From: Labia minor
Taxonomy: Eukaryota > Arthropoda > Insecta > Dermaptera > Spongiphoridae
Assembly: GCA_963082975.1 (NCBI GenBank)
Contig: OY720344.1
Location: 27,191,172 to 27,255,171, forward strand
DNA: 64,000 nt
Direction: 5' to 3'
Shown here in pieces: positions 1-9,693 of the stretch. The notes beneath the pieces are model-generated. The model was not told the origin of the DNA. It did not search any database and saw nothing but the letters and a program-made list of their open reading frames with translations. Position numbers and translations under genes: made by a program. The first letter of the stretch is position 1; each line of letters starts with the position of its first letter.

Positions 1-199
1 TAATTATTATTATTAATATTATTTTTTAAACATAATTTATTTTTTCAAATGATATATATTTAAAATAAATGTGTATAACTTTCTTAATTCATATAAAAAA
101 TTTAATAAATATGATAAAATGACATTAATTGAATGAAAATATTAACTTTTATGATAAATTATATCATTTATATTGAGATTAAAATTAATATAAAGTTTA
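1..199. other. AT-rich spacer
   Basis: This stretch is almost pure A and T. I see no open frame, repeat end or splice signal in it. Confidence 0.6.
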
Positions 200-1204
200 T
201 ATATTTTAATAATCCAGCTAATTGAGAAAGCATGACATGAACAGTGTCTTCGAATTGAAATAGACATTAAATGAATTCTTATTAAAGGTTTTATAATAAA
301 TATTAATTTATGGTTTATTCAATAAATATTTAGATTGTATATATATAATTAATAATTATTATTTAATTATAAGATAAAAATACCAGAAGAGAGTATAATC
401 ATAAAAAATCAAAATACTCTATCAATTTACTAATTCAAATTTAAGAATATTATTATTAAAACAGTTAGTAAAGTATACATTTTTAAACTTCTGAGCGGCT
501 GCTGGATAATCCAGGTACTTTAAATATGAAAATTTAAAATTTGGAAGCTAGCGCAGCGGGTTGCCTAAATGCCAGGGGCTCTTCCTAGCCAGCCGCTCGA
601 GTGGTAGTCAGTCTATCGGTGTTGGTGTGTGAGTGCGCACGCATAGCCAGGGAGCTCGGCGAGCGGCGCTGTTCCTGTCAAAATTCAACCTCTGGGTGAG
701 GTTTATTATCATTTATTATAACTCCATAACCAATTACAACCCCCTCAACTCCTCCTCACAATTATCATTGTAAAATTGTCACAAAATAATTTTTCACATT
801 CTTTTCATTTAATTATATACGTATAATATAACTTCCATATGTATTTATTCTATTTAATATTAATTTAAAATATTTTAATTTAAATAAATAACAAAAAAAT
901 AAAATTATATAGTTCTATAAAAACTTATAAAAATCTTTTTTCAATATATTACATAAGAATACATTTTTTTTATTTATCTTTTATATTTTTACTGGGATAA
1001 TCTAAATAATAATATAATGTATTTTTATATTTATTCGAGATTATTCTGATGCATGGCACTTTTTAAGGGTTTTTATATAATTTGAATAAACCACATAAAT
1101 TAATGTTCATTATAAAACATTTAATAAGAATTCATCTGATGCCTATTTCAATTCGAAGTCACTGTTCATGTTTTATCAATTGGCTGGATTATTAAAATAT
1201 TTAA
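200..1204. mobile_element. 1-kb element with long inverted-repeat arms
   Basis: The sequence at about 200-330 reappears in reverse complement at about 1084-1204. Both arms share the order AATAATCCAGC, then AATTGA, ATGAACAGTG, CTTCGAATTGAAATA, GAATTCTTATTAAA and AATTAATTTATG. The arms differ by scattered substitutions and small indels, so the element is old. They enclose about 750 bp, including a GC-rich island at 485-700 that the arms do not explain. No transposase frame is readable between them. A non-autonomous terminal-inverted-repeat or foldback DNA transposon is the simplest reading. I could not find a clear target-site duplication, so the superfamily is open. Confidence 0.6.
485..700. 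other. GC-rich island inside the inverted-repeat element
   Basis: This stretch is rich in G, C and CpG compared with its AT-rich flanks, with words such as GCGGCTGCTGG, AGCGCAGCGGG and GGCGAGCGGCGC. No frame stays open over it and it does not resemble the other repeats here. It could be cargo carried by the surrounding element, or a piece of host exon or promoter that the element captured. Confidence 0.35.
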
Positions 1205-1361
1205 TTTATTATAAGTTTTTAATTAATTAAATATCATTTAAATTATTTAAATCATACTAAAAATAATTATATTAATTTATTTCATAAATTAGGTCAAACT
1301 TATTTAATATTTTAATAGAAATTAAGATTTAATTTACTAGAGTCGGTTAAGTAAGAAATTT

Positions 1362-1445
1362 ATTTTTTTTTGTTTCTATGACAGCAAAAAAGTAAACAAA
1401 TTACATACATACAAACACTCTCCTTTATATATATATAGATAAGAT
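1362..1445 (-). repeat. Dispersed repeat R, copy 1
   Basis: The stretch from TTTCTATGACAGCAAAAAAG through ACAAACACTCTCC to the TATATA tract is the near-exact reverse complement of 14017-14098. Ending in TATATATAGATAAGATA, it looks like the tail of a retroposon or Helitron-like repeat. Confidence 0.5.
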
Positions 1446-2029
1446 AAAACCATATGACGCAAAATTTGGGCTTTTGATAAATTTCAGACGGTAATACTTA
1501 TTATTTGTTTTAATGGTACTCGTATCTAGGACTATTAGGTATTACAGCTTTATTTTTAAAATAAGAACTACTAAAATTTACAAAAATAAAAAAAGTCAAC
1601 TTTTCGGCAATATCCCCAATAGAATGTAGGGGAGATGGCTTATGGGAAATTACATGTAAAACAAAAATAAAAACTCAAAATGTTTAAATATTTAATTAGC
1701 TAAGTTTTAAGAATTACAAGAGTAAATAACTTAAATAATATATTTATATATGTATGCGACTATGAATATTTCCCTGGCTTTAGTAAAATGTTTGGAAGGT
1801 TCAATTTTTCTTTATTTTTTTATTAAACTGTTAAAATGTTCGCCAAAGCTTTCGTCATATCACTGATTTGAATAAATTTTAAATAAAAATTTGCAAGTAG
1901 TAAACACAATGTAAATAAATAAATTAATCATAGAATACAGAATACACTATACTTACAGAAATTGTAAAAGAAAATAATTACCAGCCTTTCAAATAAATAT
2001 GGTGAAATTTCGCTTGTGTTTAGGGCTTA
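1446..2029. other. AT-rich spacer
   Basis: I see no supported gene or repeat here, apart from a slightly less AT-rich patch near 1600-1650. Confidence 0.5.
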
Positions 2030-2703
2030 CAGTACCGAACTAAAATCTGAATACCGGTATTTGGTATTTGAAATTTGAAATACCGGGATACCGGTATTAA
2101 TACCGGTATTATTAATAAATTTACTAGCTATATTTCTTCTTACCTCAGTTGTTATATTGACTTTTTAACAAATAATATATGAAATCCAATAAATATTGTT
2201 CTGAAATGAGTAGATATTATTTATTTTATTACATAGAGAGTAGGAGTAGATAGATACAAAAAAACGTGCATGTAAAATAAAGTAAATATTAAATTCTATG
2301 TTACATTTTACATATAATAGGCTCGTATGGTATTATATAATTAAAGAATTAAATATAATTAAAGAAGTAAAATATATAAAAATATAAATTGAAAGAATTT
2401 GTGAAATAATATTAATAACTTTATTGTTTATTAAAGTATGCTCTTAAAAAACACGAATCAAGCGTTTCATCATCAAGCAAGGACCGAATTTTCGTACAAA
2501 TATAACCAGAGGCCGAAAAAGCTCTTTCTGATTCTACACTTGTCGGCACTATTATCATTAAAAAATCATACACATTTTGTAAATTCGTAAATTCGTAATA
2601 CCAAAATACCGGTATTTTTACATAAATACCGGTTTTTAATACCGGACAAAAATCGTCCGGGATCCCAGTATTCGAGTATCCCTACTCTCTATGTAATAAA
2701 ATA
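2030..2703 (-). mobile_element. hAT-like transposon remnant with ACCGGTATT repeats
   Basis: The motif ATACCGGTATT and close variants are repeated at 2050-2112 and again at 2596-2645. Such clusters are known near the ends of hAT elements, where transposase binds. Between them, on the minus strand, lies a readable hAT transposase C-terminus (2421-2579). A separate 24-bp inverted repeat (TTATTTTATTACATAGAGAG plus TAGG) occurs at 2220-2243 and inverted at about 2680-2703, so the boundary may be nested or shorter than given. Most of the transposase gene is missing, so the copy cannot be autonomous. Confidence 0.5.
2421..2579 (-). pseudogene. hAT transposase C-terminal dimerisation fragment
   Basis: Read on the minus strand from 2579 to the TAA at 2421-2423, about 52 codons are open. 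They contain VPTSVESERAFSASGYI followed by CTKIRSLLDDETLD and FLRAYFNKQ. This is the hAT-family dimerisation motif, which in known transposases reads roughly P.S...SER.FS..G...T..R..L....L...LFL. The domain normally lies at the very end of a protein of 500-700 residues that cuts and pastes DNA in the nucleus. Only the last tenth remains; the catalytic RNase-H-like part is absent. The frame is intact, so the fragment is either fairly young or was trimmed without further decay. The flanking ACCGGTATT repeats support a single element. Confidence 0.7.
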
Positions 2704-2885
2704 AGTGTTGATTTTCAAAATGGCGGACAAAGCAATTCGTCTTTACACGACGGTTCGCTTATAACTAAGGTAGACACGCTTGAACTGGTCGCGAAGGTGG
2801 CTACTATCGTCGGTCTTTTCCACGTTAAAAGGATTAGTTTTCTAAATATAGAAAACGCTTCATATTCCTAACCGAGTCATATCCC
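2700..2885. other. Less AT-rich island with a short ATGGCGGAC frame
   Basis: The island starts with CAAAATGGCGGACAAAGC, a favourable start context, but the frame stops after 14 codons (MADKAIRLYTTVRL). It has several CpGs and no match to other repeats in the window. It could be a transcribed leader, a conserved non-coding block, or the edge of the hAT element. Confidence 0.25.
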
Positions 2886-3011
2886 ACTTAGATTTTATGA
2901 TTTTTGAAAAATAATCTATTTTTAATTTTAAATGTTAATTAAAGAATTATTTCAAGTGAAATATTCAATATAATCTAATAATAATTAATTAATTAAAATG
3001 TAAACTTTTAA

Positions 3012-3290
3012 AATAAATTAAGGTAAACGTACCAGTAGTTGACCACCGTAAGAGAAATTTTCATAAAAAAACACTATTATTCTGTAACCAAGTGAGAATA
3101 ACAACAAAACAAGTGATAACACATTGTATAACTATTTTTAATTATCACTATAACACAAATATTCGGTTAATGAATATTTAAATATTTTTTCTAAACGTAT
3201 TTTTTGTTCTAGTAATTGATCATCTTAAAATCTAAAGTTTTAGTAATTGACCATATTTTGATCCAAATATCAACCTAAAATGGGCTTAAA
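3012..3290. repeat. Region with a repeated TTGACCA-type motif
   Basis: Related words occur three times: AGTAGTTGACCACC near 3033, AGTAATTGATCATC near 3211 and AGTAATTGACCATA near 3241. The spacing is irregular. This looks like a degraded DNA element with subterminal motif copies. Confidence 0.3.
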
Positions 3291-3338
3291 ATAAATAAAT
3301 AGAATTACATGCACTAAAAGTATTGGTTTTATTAATAA

Positions 3339-3411
3339 CTAGCTGCTCAGAGCTCCTTCGTCGCTTTTCGCATCTAGAGGGGGCTCCGCCCCCTGTACCC
3401 CCCCCCCCGAG
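3339..3411 (-). mobile_element. Helitron-type 3' terminus fused to a LINE fragment
   Basis: On the minus strand the element ends in a decayed hairpin (AGCGACGAAGGAGCTC), a short spacer and CTAG followed by T. A hairpin placed just inside a CTRR end with a 3' T is the canonical Helitron terminus. A second GC hairpin (GGGGGC...GCCCCC) lies just inside. The same tail, with intact hairpins, is at 57813-57885. Confidence 0.6.
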
Positions 3412-3965
3412 TGTCCCTATTCTGAGCTATAACCATCTAACTCCTAACCTGTCCCATCTCTCTCACGTTCCTTCCTACATTGTCCACCCTGTTCACAATT
3501 GGTCTTCCACACAGACGTTTTCCAATCGAACTCCCCACCAATATATTTTTCCTCTCCCATTCTAGCCATGTGCCCTGCCGATCCCAGCCTTCTCTATTTT
3601 ATGACCTATATCTAGAGATGCCTAGAGGTCATGCAATTCCTTGTTATGCAGTCTCCGCTATTCCCCGGTGTCCTCATCTTTCTTTGGCCCATAAATGCTG
3701 GGAAGAATCATATTCTCAAATACTCTGAATCTATTCTCATCTCCCAGAGTTATAGACCATGCCTCCCACCCATATAATACAATTAATAATTTAATAATTT
3801 TGATCCCCTTTGATAATAATTTCCAGATTGTAACCTCGATTTAAATTCTTTGCAAATATTATTCTCTCTGATACTAATTATTTAGTCTTATCACTATTAA
3901 TTTCAAACCCCATCAATTTTCCTGCCTCGATTAATTTTTTTATGCTACTTTAAATGTTATTAATT
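3412..3965 (-). pseudogene. Non-LTR retrotransposon ORF2 3' fragment
   Basis: On the minus strand, broken frames read in order a palm/thumb tail, WSITLGDENRFRVFENMIL, IYGPKKDEDTGE, RRLHNKELHDL, GRPIVNRVDNVGRNVREMGQ and VIAQNRDTRG. This is the familiar C-terminal series of insect LINE reverse transcriptases. Known relatives copy element RNA at a nicked chromosomal site. The RT core is missing and several stops and shifts interrupt the rest. The fragment ends abruptly at the Helitron-type tail instead of running to the LINE 3' end seen at 33305 and 39280, so it appears to be cargo carried by that Helitron. Confidence 0.65.
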
Positions 3966-4239
3966 TATTTAAAAAAAATCAAAGTAAACAAAATAAAAAT
4001 AAAATATAAAATTAGCATAACACTAAACTACTATAAAAATAATATTAAAAAATATATTATATATTAAAATCTTACGTGAAAATCCAATTATGAGATCAAA
4101 TTTTCTTAATTAAAATAATTTACTCACATAATCTTAAAAATTAATAGTATTAAATTATAGCCGTAATGTGAATGTTTTCAAAGTTTAAAAGGCCAATAAG
4201 ATCAATTGAGATATTGTAAATATCAATAGATATAAAAAG

Positions 4240-4545
4240 ATTTTTATCTGCACATTGCTCAGAATTTAAATTACCGCCAAATTATCGCCACCAGCGCCTC
4301 TATTGACATATTTTTGTTCTACATAATTTCCACTACCCGCCTATAATATATTCTTTATAATTTTTTTAAAATTTTTCTAATTCAAAAATCGAAAATCGGG
4401 CTTCGAGGTCTGGTGGCCAGCCCCTTTGTGCTTCCGTGTAAAAAATTCCAGGTCCCTGCGTGCGATAGTTTTTGCTGGAGAGCTCGGTCAAACAGACAAA
4501 CAGGCAGACAGACAGACACATTACACTTGCTTTTATTATTATAGA
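4240..4545 (+). repeat. Retroposon-like repeat with CAGACAGACAGA tail
   Basis: The block TCGCCACCAGCGCCTCTAT at 4283 recurs at 58225. The 3' part has CTCGGTCAAACAGACAAACAG, CAGACAGACAGACAC and a TTATTATTATAGAT tail. This layout is typical of short non-autonomous retroposons or Helitrons of arthropods. It is not coding. Confidence 0.45.
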
Positions 4546-4629
4546 TTTTTTATAATTTCTTACAATTTATTTAAATTATTCTCTATATTTATATTTCATA
4601 TCGGGGATTAGTTAACATTTCTTGTTTTA

Positions 4630-5005
4630 CTAATTGCTTGAGGTGCCTATATATACTGCACTATTCCAATTGTATTCAAGGATATGAGCAGTTTTTGGAC
4701 ATTTCCATAAATCTACTGTATTCTCCATAGATGAAATCGTAACTTCTTCAGTAAATTGTATGATTTTTTCGGGAAAATAATCTCCCATATAAAAAACATT
4801 TTTGTTTATCTTTTTTAGAACATGCAACCATTGAATTTTAGAGCCTTCAGATCCTCATCACCGTCTTCAAGACACTTATTTTCATCTGTCTGATATTTTA
4901 AAACTAAAGTCAGAATATTCAGAACTATATTAAATCGTTCCTTACAAACTGTCTTTCCTCCCTTTATTTTTTTTTCGCTATTCAACCTTTTCTTTTATTT
5001 CTTTT
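4630..5005 (-). pseudogene. Unidentified broken coding-like segment
   Basis: Two overlapping minus-strand frames look more protein-like than their surroundings. One (about 5005 to 4826) includes KTVCKERFNIVLNILTLVLK and ENKCLEDGDEDLKALKFNG and then stops. The other (4630-4827) includes NVFYMGDYFPEKIIQF, MENTVDLWKCPKTAHILEY and NWNSAVYIG. A single frameshift near 4825 would join them into about 120 residues. I do not recognise the family. It could be a decayed transposon gene, a processed pseudogene, or a chance run of open sequence. Confidence 0.3.
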
Positions 5006-7002
5006 TCCTTTGCCTCTCTAAAGCTGTTCATTTTTAATTTTTTCTAATTATTCTTTCTTTTTTTCTTATTGAAATAATTTGTTTCAGAAATGGACTACTC
5101 CCTTGATAATTGTTAAAGTTCATATTAAGAAAATATTTTAAATTGATTAATATAATTTGTAATATCAACCAATGAAATGAACTTTTGGTTTGAAATTATT
5201 ATTAAATAAAACATAAGATATTGAAAATAAAGTGAAATATATCCTTAACGTTTTGCATAAGAAACTAACCTTCAAATGTAATAACGCTTACCTCGTGTTT
5301 TAAAAGATTCCCAATTCTATTATAAATGCAGTGATTGGTCTCTGTTTCATTGTTAAGCAATCCGAAAGAGGTTCTTCTTGATATTTATCGATATCTCGAG
5401 TTTAATTTGAAATTAAAAAGCTTATTTTGATCAAAAATCTATCAAGAGGTCAATTACTTGCACTGTGGTATTCCACTGGTATGTTTACTTTAAAAAATTT
5501 AAATTGAATTTTAAATTAAAATAAAAATTTATTCATTTTAATCATTTTGGGAATTGATAAGTTATTACTAAATCTAAACAGAGCTTCTAAACTGAAGTGA
5601 GCATTGGACTGACATAAAAATTTTTATTAAAAGTTGTATTGCAAACATTTATTTTGAAAATATTATTACTTTGATACTAATAAATTATAGGAAATTAAAG
5701 TTTTTAATTTCTATCGGATTATAATACTAGTAAAGAATTTAAAGGATTATAAATATATAAAAAACATATTTATTTTTTATAAGTATTTTAATAAAGTAAC
5801 ACTCTAGCCATTATGAATGAATGAATGAATAACACCTTCCAGAAGTTCAAATTAAAATTTTTTAAGTATTTTTGAGGTTTTGTTTTAAAACAAATCTTAA
5901 GCTTATTCTTATTTGAAATTTGCTAATTAATAATTAAGTATTTATAATAATGTAAACAATAGGAATACGAACAATAGATATGTCAATAACTTTTTTACAT
6001 CTAGTCATTTCAATTCATTCTTTATTTCTTCTCTGATCATTAAAACATTCACCCCTCTTTTTCATTTATATTTTTTGTTTTATAAAATACCTCGTTTCTC
6101 TCGCCAAAGCATATTCATCTCCATTCCTATTAATCTGCTTCAACCTTCTTTTTCATATATCTTTTTGCCCTTTTTCTCTTTTCATAAATTGACACATTGC
6201 AAAGAACTTTCTACAGACCTAAGCAGTATATCATATTTATGTTTCATATCTTCCTTCATTACTTTGCAGAGTATGCTATTTTATATCATTTTTACAGTTT
6301 TATTTCAATATATTTCTAAAATAATTGTACGTTACTAAATAAATTATACAATTAATAAGTTTGATAAAATAGATAAAGGGAGAGGGTGAGAATAGGCTAG
6401 AGTTGATTCCGATAAGGATAGATGAAGAAAAATTGTTACAGTGAAGAAGAACTCAAATACAGTAGAACAAAAATGAATGATTTGAAATTCCTCATTCTAT
6501 ATTTCTGGAAAATGAAATAGAAATTAAATAAATTATTATTTTGAAGTAAATTTTTTGAATTATTATTGATTAAATTAAAAAATGAAATAAAAATACTAAT
6601 AATAAGTGTAAAAGAAAAGGATAAAAATTAAGATTTTATTATACTGATGAAAAGACATACTTTCATCAAAATATTATATGATACTTCGGAGATAAAGGTG
6701 CGAAGAAAGCCAAAGGCGGTCTTTACAGTTACACAACAAATAAAATCTAACCATTGTTTCATGTTAAACAAAGATAAAATTGAGATTATACTTTTAAACG
6801 TGATAAAACATAAAACATAAGTTTTAGAGTTAAAACAGCCAGAAATAATTCTTTCTACAAATTGTTAAATAAAAACAAAATAATTTATAAAATACATTAT
6901 TCAGGTTTGTGTGTGTTAAAATAATTTTACTAAATAATTTTTTAAATATATTTGTGATAAAAATAATAATTTAATTAGTGGTAAAAATAAATAAAAAAAT
7001 GA
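5006..7002. other. AT-rich spacer
   Basis: The region is mostly AT-rich with pyrimidine-rich patches near 6000-6300. The only item that looks at all coding is a 22-codon plus-strand run at about 6680-6748 (FGDKGAKKAKGGLYSYT), which has no start or splice context. Confidence 0.4.
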
Positions 7003-7462
7003 GCTATGGCCAGATACAGAACCGACCGACGATTTGAAATAAATTAATTTCCAAACAACATTATATATATATAAATAAAGTATATATTATTAATAAATAT
7101 TATATATATATATAAAGTATAAAAGCAATGAGTATTAGCTTAATTACTCAATTATTAATTACTACTATATTTTAAGTGAAATATTTTCCGACAATGAATA
7201 TAAAATTAATACTTTGTAAACTTCCGGTTTCCGGATATACACCAAAAGTTGAAGAATTCATGTTAATATACCAAATTTTATCAAATTTCGTTGAGCCGAT
7301 CAAGCTGTACACATCTATACGACACACAATGGACAGACAGACATCATGCTCTCACTTTTTTCTGTTAACAAAATGCATGATTCGTGGAGAAATGTAAAAA
7401 TCTCCACATGTGAAATTTGGTGTGAAGACAATATCTTCCCTTCCTGTCGTCGGTCGGTAATA
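7003..7462 (-). mobile_element. Family A Helentron-like element, diverged copy
   Basis: Both ends carry the family A inverted motif: CCGACCGACGAT near 7022 and GTCGTCGGTCGGTAA near 7450. In between are the family words TTCCGGTTTCCGGATAT, CAAGCTGTACACATCTATAC, GACAGACAGACATCATGCT and TCCACATGTGAAATTTGGTG. This copy is shorter and more diverged than those at 14887, 37192 and 59526, and part of the left half is replaced by TA-rich sequence. Confidence 0.7.
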
Positions 7463-7859
7463 ATTATTTAATTAAATTAAAATAAAAGATTAGAAGAAAT
7501 TAAATAAATAAAAGATTTTAAATTAATTTTTTTTTTTAATTTAGCGTTTATCTATTTAATCAAATTAGATTTATTGAAATCTGTTTTGGTTGATTTTAAA
7601 ACAAAACTACCAATTCATTAATTCCAAATTACAATTTGGGATTTAAATTACCATTATTTGAATGAAAATTGATTGAGGTAGGTGTATAGTAGGTATACTC
7701 GTATATTCAAATCAGCTTATTTTATTTCTAACTCATTGAACAGAGAGACAAAGTCTATTACTGGTAAAAAAAATATGATATCTATCTGTATTTCTCAATT
7801 CATCCTTACAGAAATTCCTTCTCTAGAATTATGAAAGACTGTTTAGACAAGCTTCTTGT

Positions 7860-8370
7860 ATATATGTATATAATCTTCAGGGATTTCCCGAGTCCCCATT
7901 CATCAGCTCCTATATGAATTATTCGTGATGAGTTTGTTGGGTTGGTTTCGCGGTATGGAATCGTATAAAACCGGCCGCTCCCAGTAATTTATATTTCCAT
8001 CCAGCTAGGATTATGATTCTTCCCTTGTCTTAATGCATTCCTTATTTGCCTCTCGCCTTTTTGTCGCCAGGACGTGTCCCATTTCTTTCTCTTCTTTTCT
8101 CTTTTACACTGTCTCATCTTTCCCACTCCCCTCCCCCACCTTTCACCCTCTCAACCCCGACTACTCTTGTTCTCTCTCGCCACTATCTCCCTGGAATTCT
8201 TCGACCCTCTTCTTCCAGCTTCAAGGCATTTTGCTTGATTCGAAAGTAGAGAGTCTATAATTACATTTTACAAATCGTTTCACGACACTCTTTGAATTCG
8301 TAATTAATTACAATAGCATGTCTATCAGTCAGCCACTCGGTTCTCTTGTCAGGCTTTTCTTCAGTTGAAT
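7860..8370 (+). promoter_or_regulatory. Less AT-rich island with a TATA-like box and CT-rich tract
   Basis: TATAAAACCGGCCGCTCC starts at 7964, a good core-promoter word with a GC-rich flank. It is followed by a long C/T-rich stretch (8040-8230). No frame is convincing and no family repeat matches. A promoter with an untranslated leader, or a conserved enhancer, would both fit; neither is shown by the sequence alone. Confidence 0.3.
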
Positions 8371-9408
8371 ATTACTCTCAACCCTACGTTGAAATAATTA
8401 TTAAAGTCAATTCTATCAAAATTATTTTTTAAATACTAAATGACACCAATTTTTGACATTGATATTTTTAAATTTATTTTTAATTATATACACAATAATA
8501 ATTATATAATTTTAAGTACATATAAAATAAACGAATATTAATAGATTACAAATAAAAATATAAGTATTCTTTAAATATAATGTTAAACATTTATATATTT
8601 TTAATATTCAGCTAATTAATTTTATTAAAAAACAACTAGTTAATATATATTAGTAATTATTTATTATTGTTTATTTATTTTTTAATGGTTTATAGTTTTT
8701 GAATATGTTGAAAATTTTGTATATTTGATTGTTTAATACTTGTATTAGTAAGAATTAAAAATATTTCTTAAAACTTTTCAATTTTTTACTTTTTTTTATG
8801 TTTAGTAGTTAAGTTAGTAATCTTAGATTTGGTATATATTTTTTTAAACTTAATATATTATTATTTATATTTATATATTCCTGGCTTCCTCTTTAAGAGG
8901 TTTAGACTACACTTTAAAATAAAAAGAATATATCACTTTTCATCATTCAAAGGGAAAAATAGAAATAATATAAATATAAAATTTTTTTATAAAATAACGT
9001 TTTTCCAATGGACTAAAAAGAATAAAATAATTTTTCTATAAGCCTGACAAAGTTTATGGATGAATTGCTTCATATTCATCGAGAAACGTTGGGCGCATTT
9101 AGTTTAATTTATTTATATGTACAATTAAGTCAAATTTTTGTAATAATAAAAATTTTATTAAACACATAAAATGACAAATTTTTTATCATGCAATAAAATT
9201 GATAGTATAAAAGATAAGAAGTTAATCTTTTATTATTTTTCACTGTAATATTTTTATATCAAAGTATGTATCAAAATTTGAAAGAATTTTTATTAAATTT
9301 AAATATTATCAATCAAATCCAAAATGGTTGATTATAGTTGAAGAAATAGTGTTACTTGTTAATTAAGTGTTTTAGTGTGGTATGTATCTTAGTATATATA
9401 TATATATA
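8371..9408. other. AT-rich spacer
   Basis: I see no supported feature, apart from a TA run at 9393-9409 that adjoins the LTR end. Confidence 0.5.
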
Positions 9409-9676
9409 TGTAAGAAGGTGACGTGGAAGGGTGTTTTCTCGTAAATGAAACCTTAAATGATTCTGAAATAAGTGGATATTTATTATTTACATTTTATATA
9501 TTTACATTAGTTAATAAATTAATATTATTTACCTGAAATAAGTGGAATCAAATAAGTGTTCCTTCCGACAACTGATCATGACAAACAGGAAACACCTATT
9601 CAACGCCACCTATCTCAGACATTACATAACTACTTGACAATCATATTGGAAGGGGAAAGAGGGGAATAGTATTACA
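9409..9676 (-). repeat. 3' LTR of the gypsy-type element
   Basis: The minus strand begins TGTAATACTATTCC directly after the polypurine tract and ends CCTTCTTACA. This gives the TG...CA ends of an LTR with a 5-bp terminal inverted repeat (TGTAA/TTACA). The length is 268 bp. The right flank in this orientation is a TA repeat, so a target duplication cannot be checked, and no second LTR is present. Confidence 0.65.
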
Positions 9677-9688
9677 TCTCCCTCGGTC
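9677..9688 (-). other. Polypurine tract of the LTR element
   Basis: On the minus strand GACCGAGGGAGA lies immediately before the TG of the LTR. Known elements use such a tract to prime second-strand DNA synthesis. Its exact abutment to the LTR supports the boundary. Confidence 0.6.
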
Positions 9689-9693
9689 AAAGA

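Noticed and set aside
3323..3728. Plus-strand open frames over the LINE fragment
   Set aside because: They are antisense shadows of the minus-strand LINE ORF2 remnant and begin with non-ATG codons.
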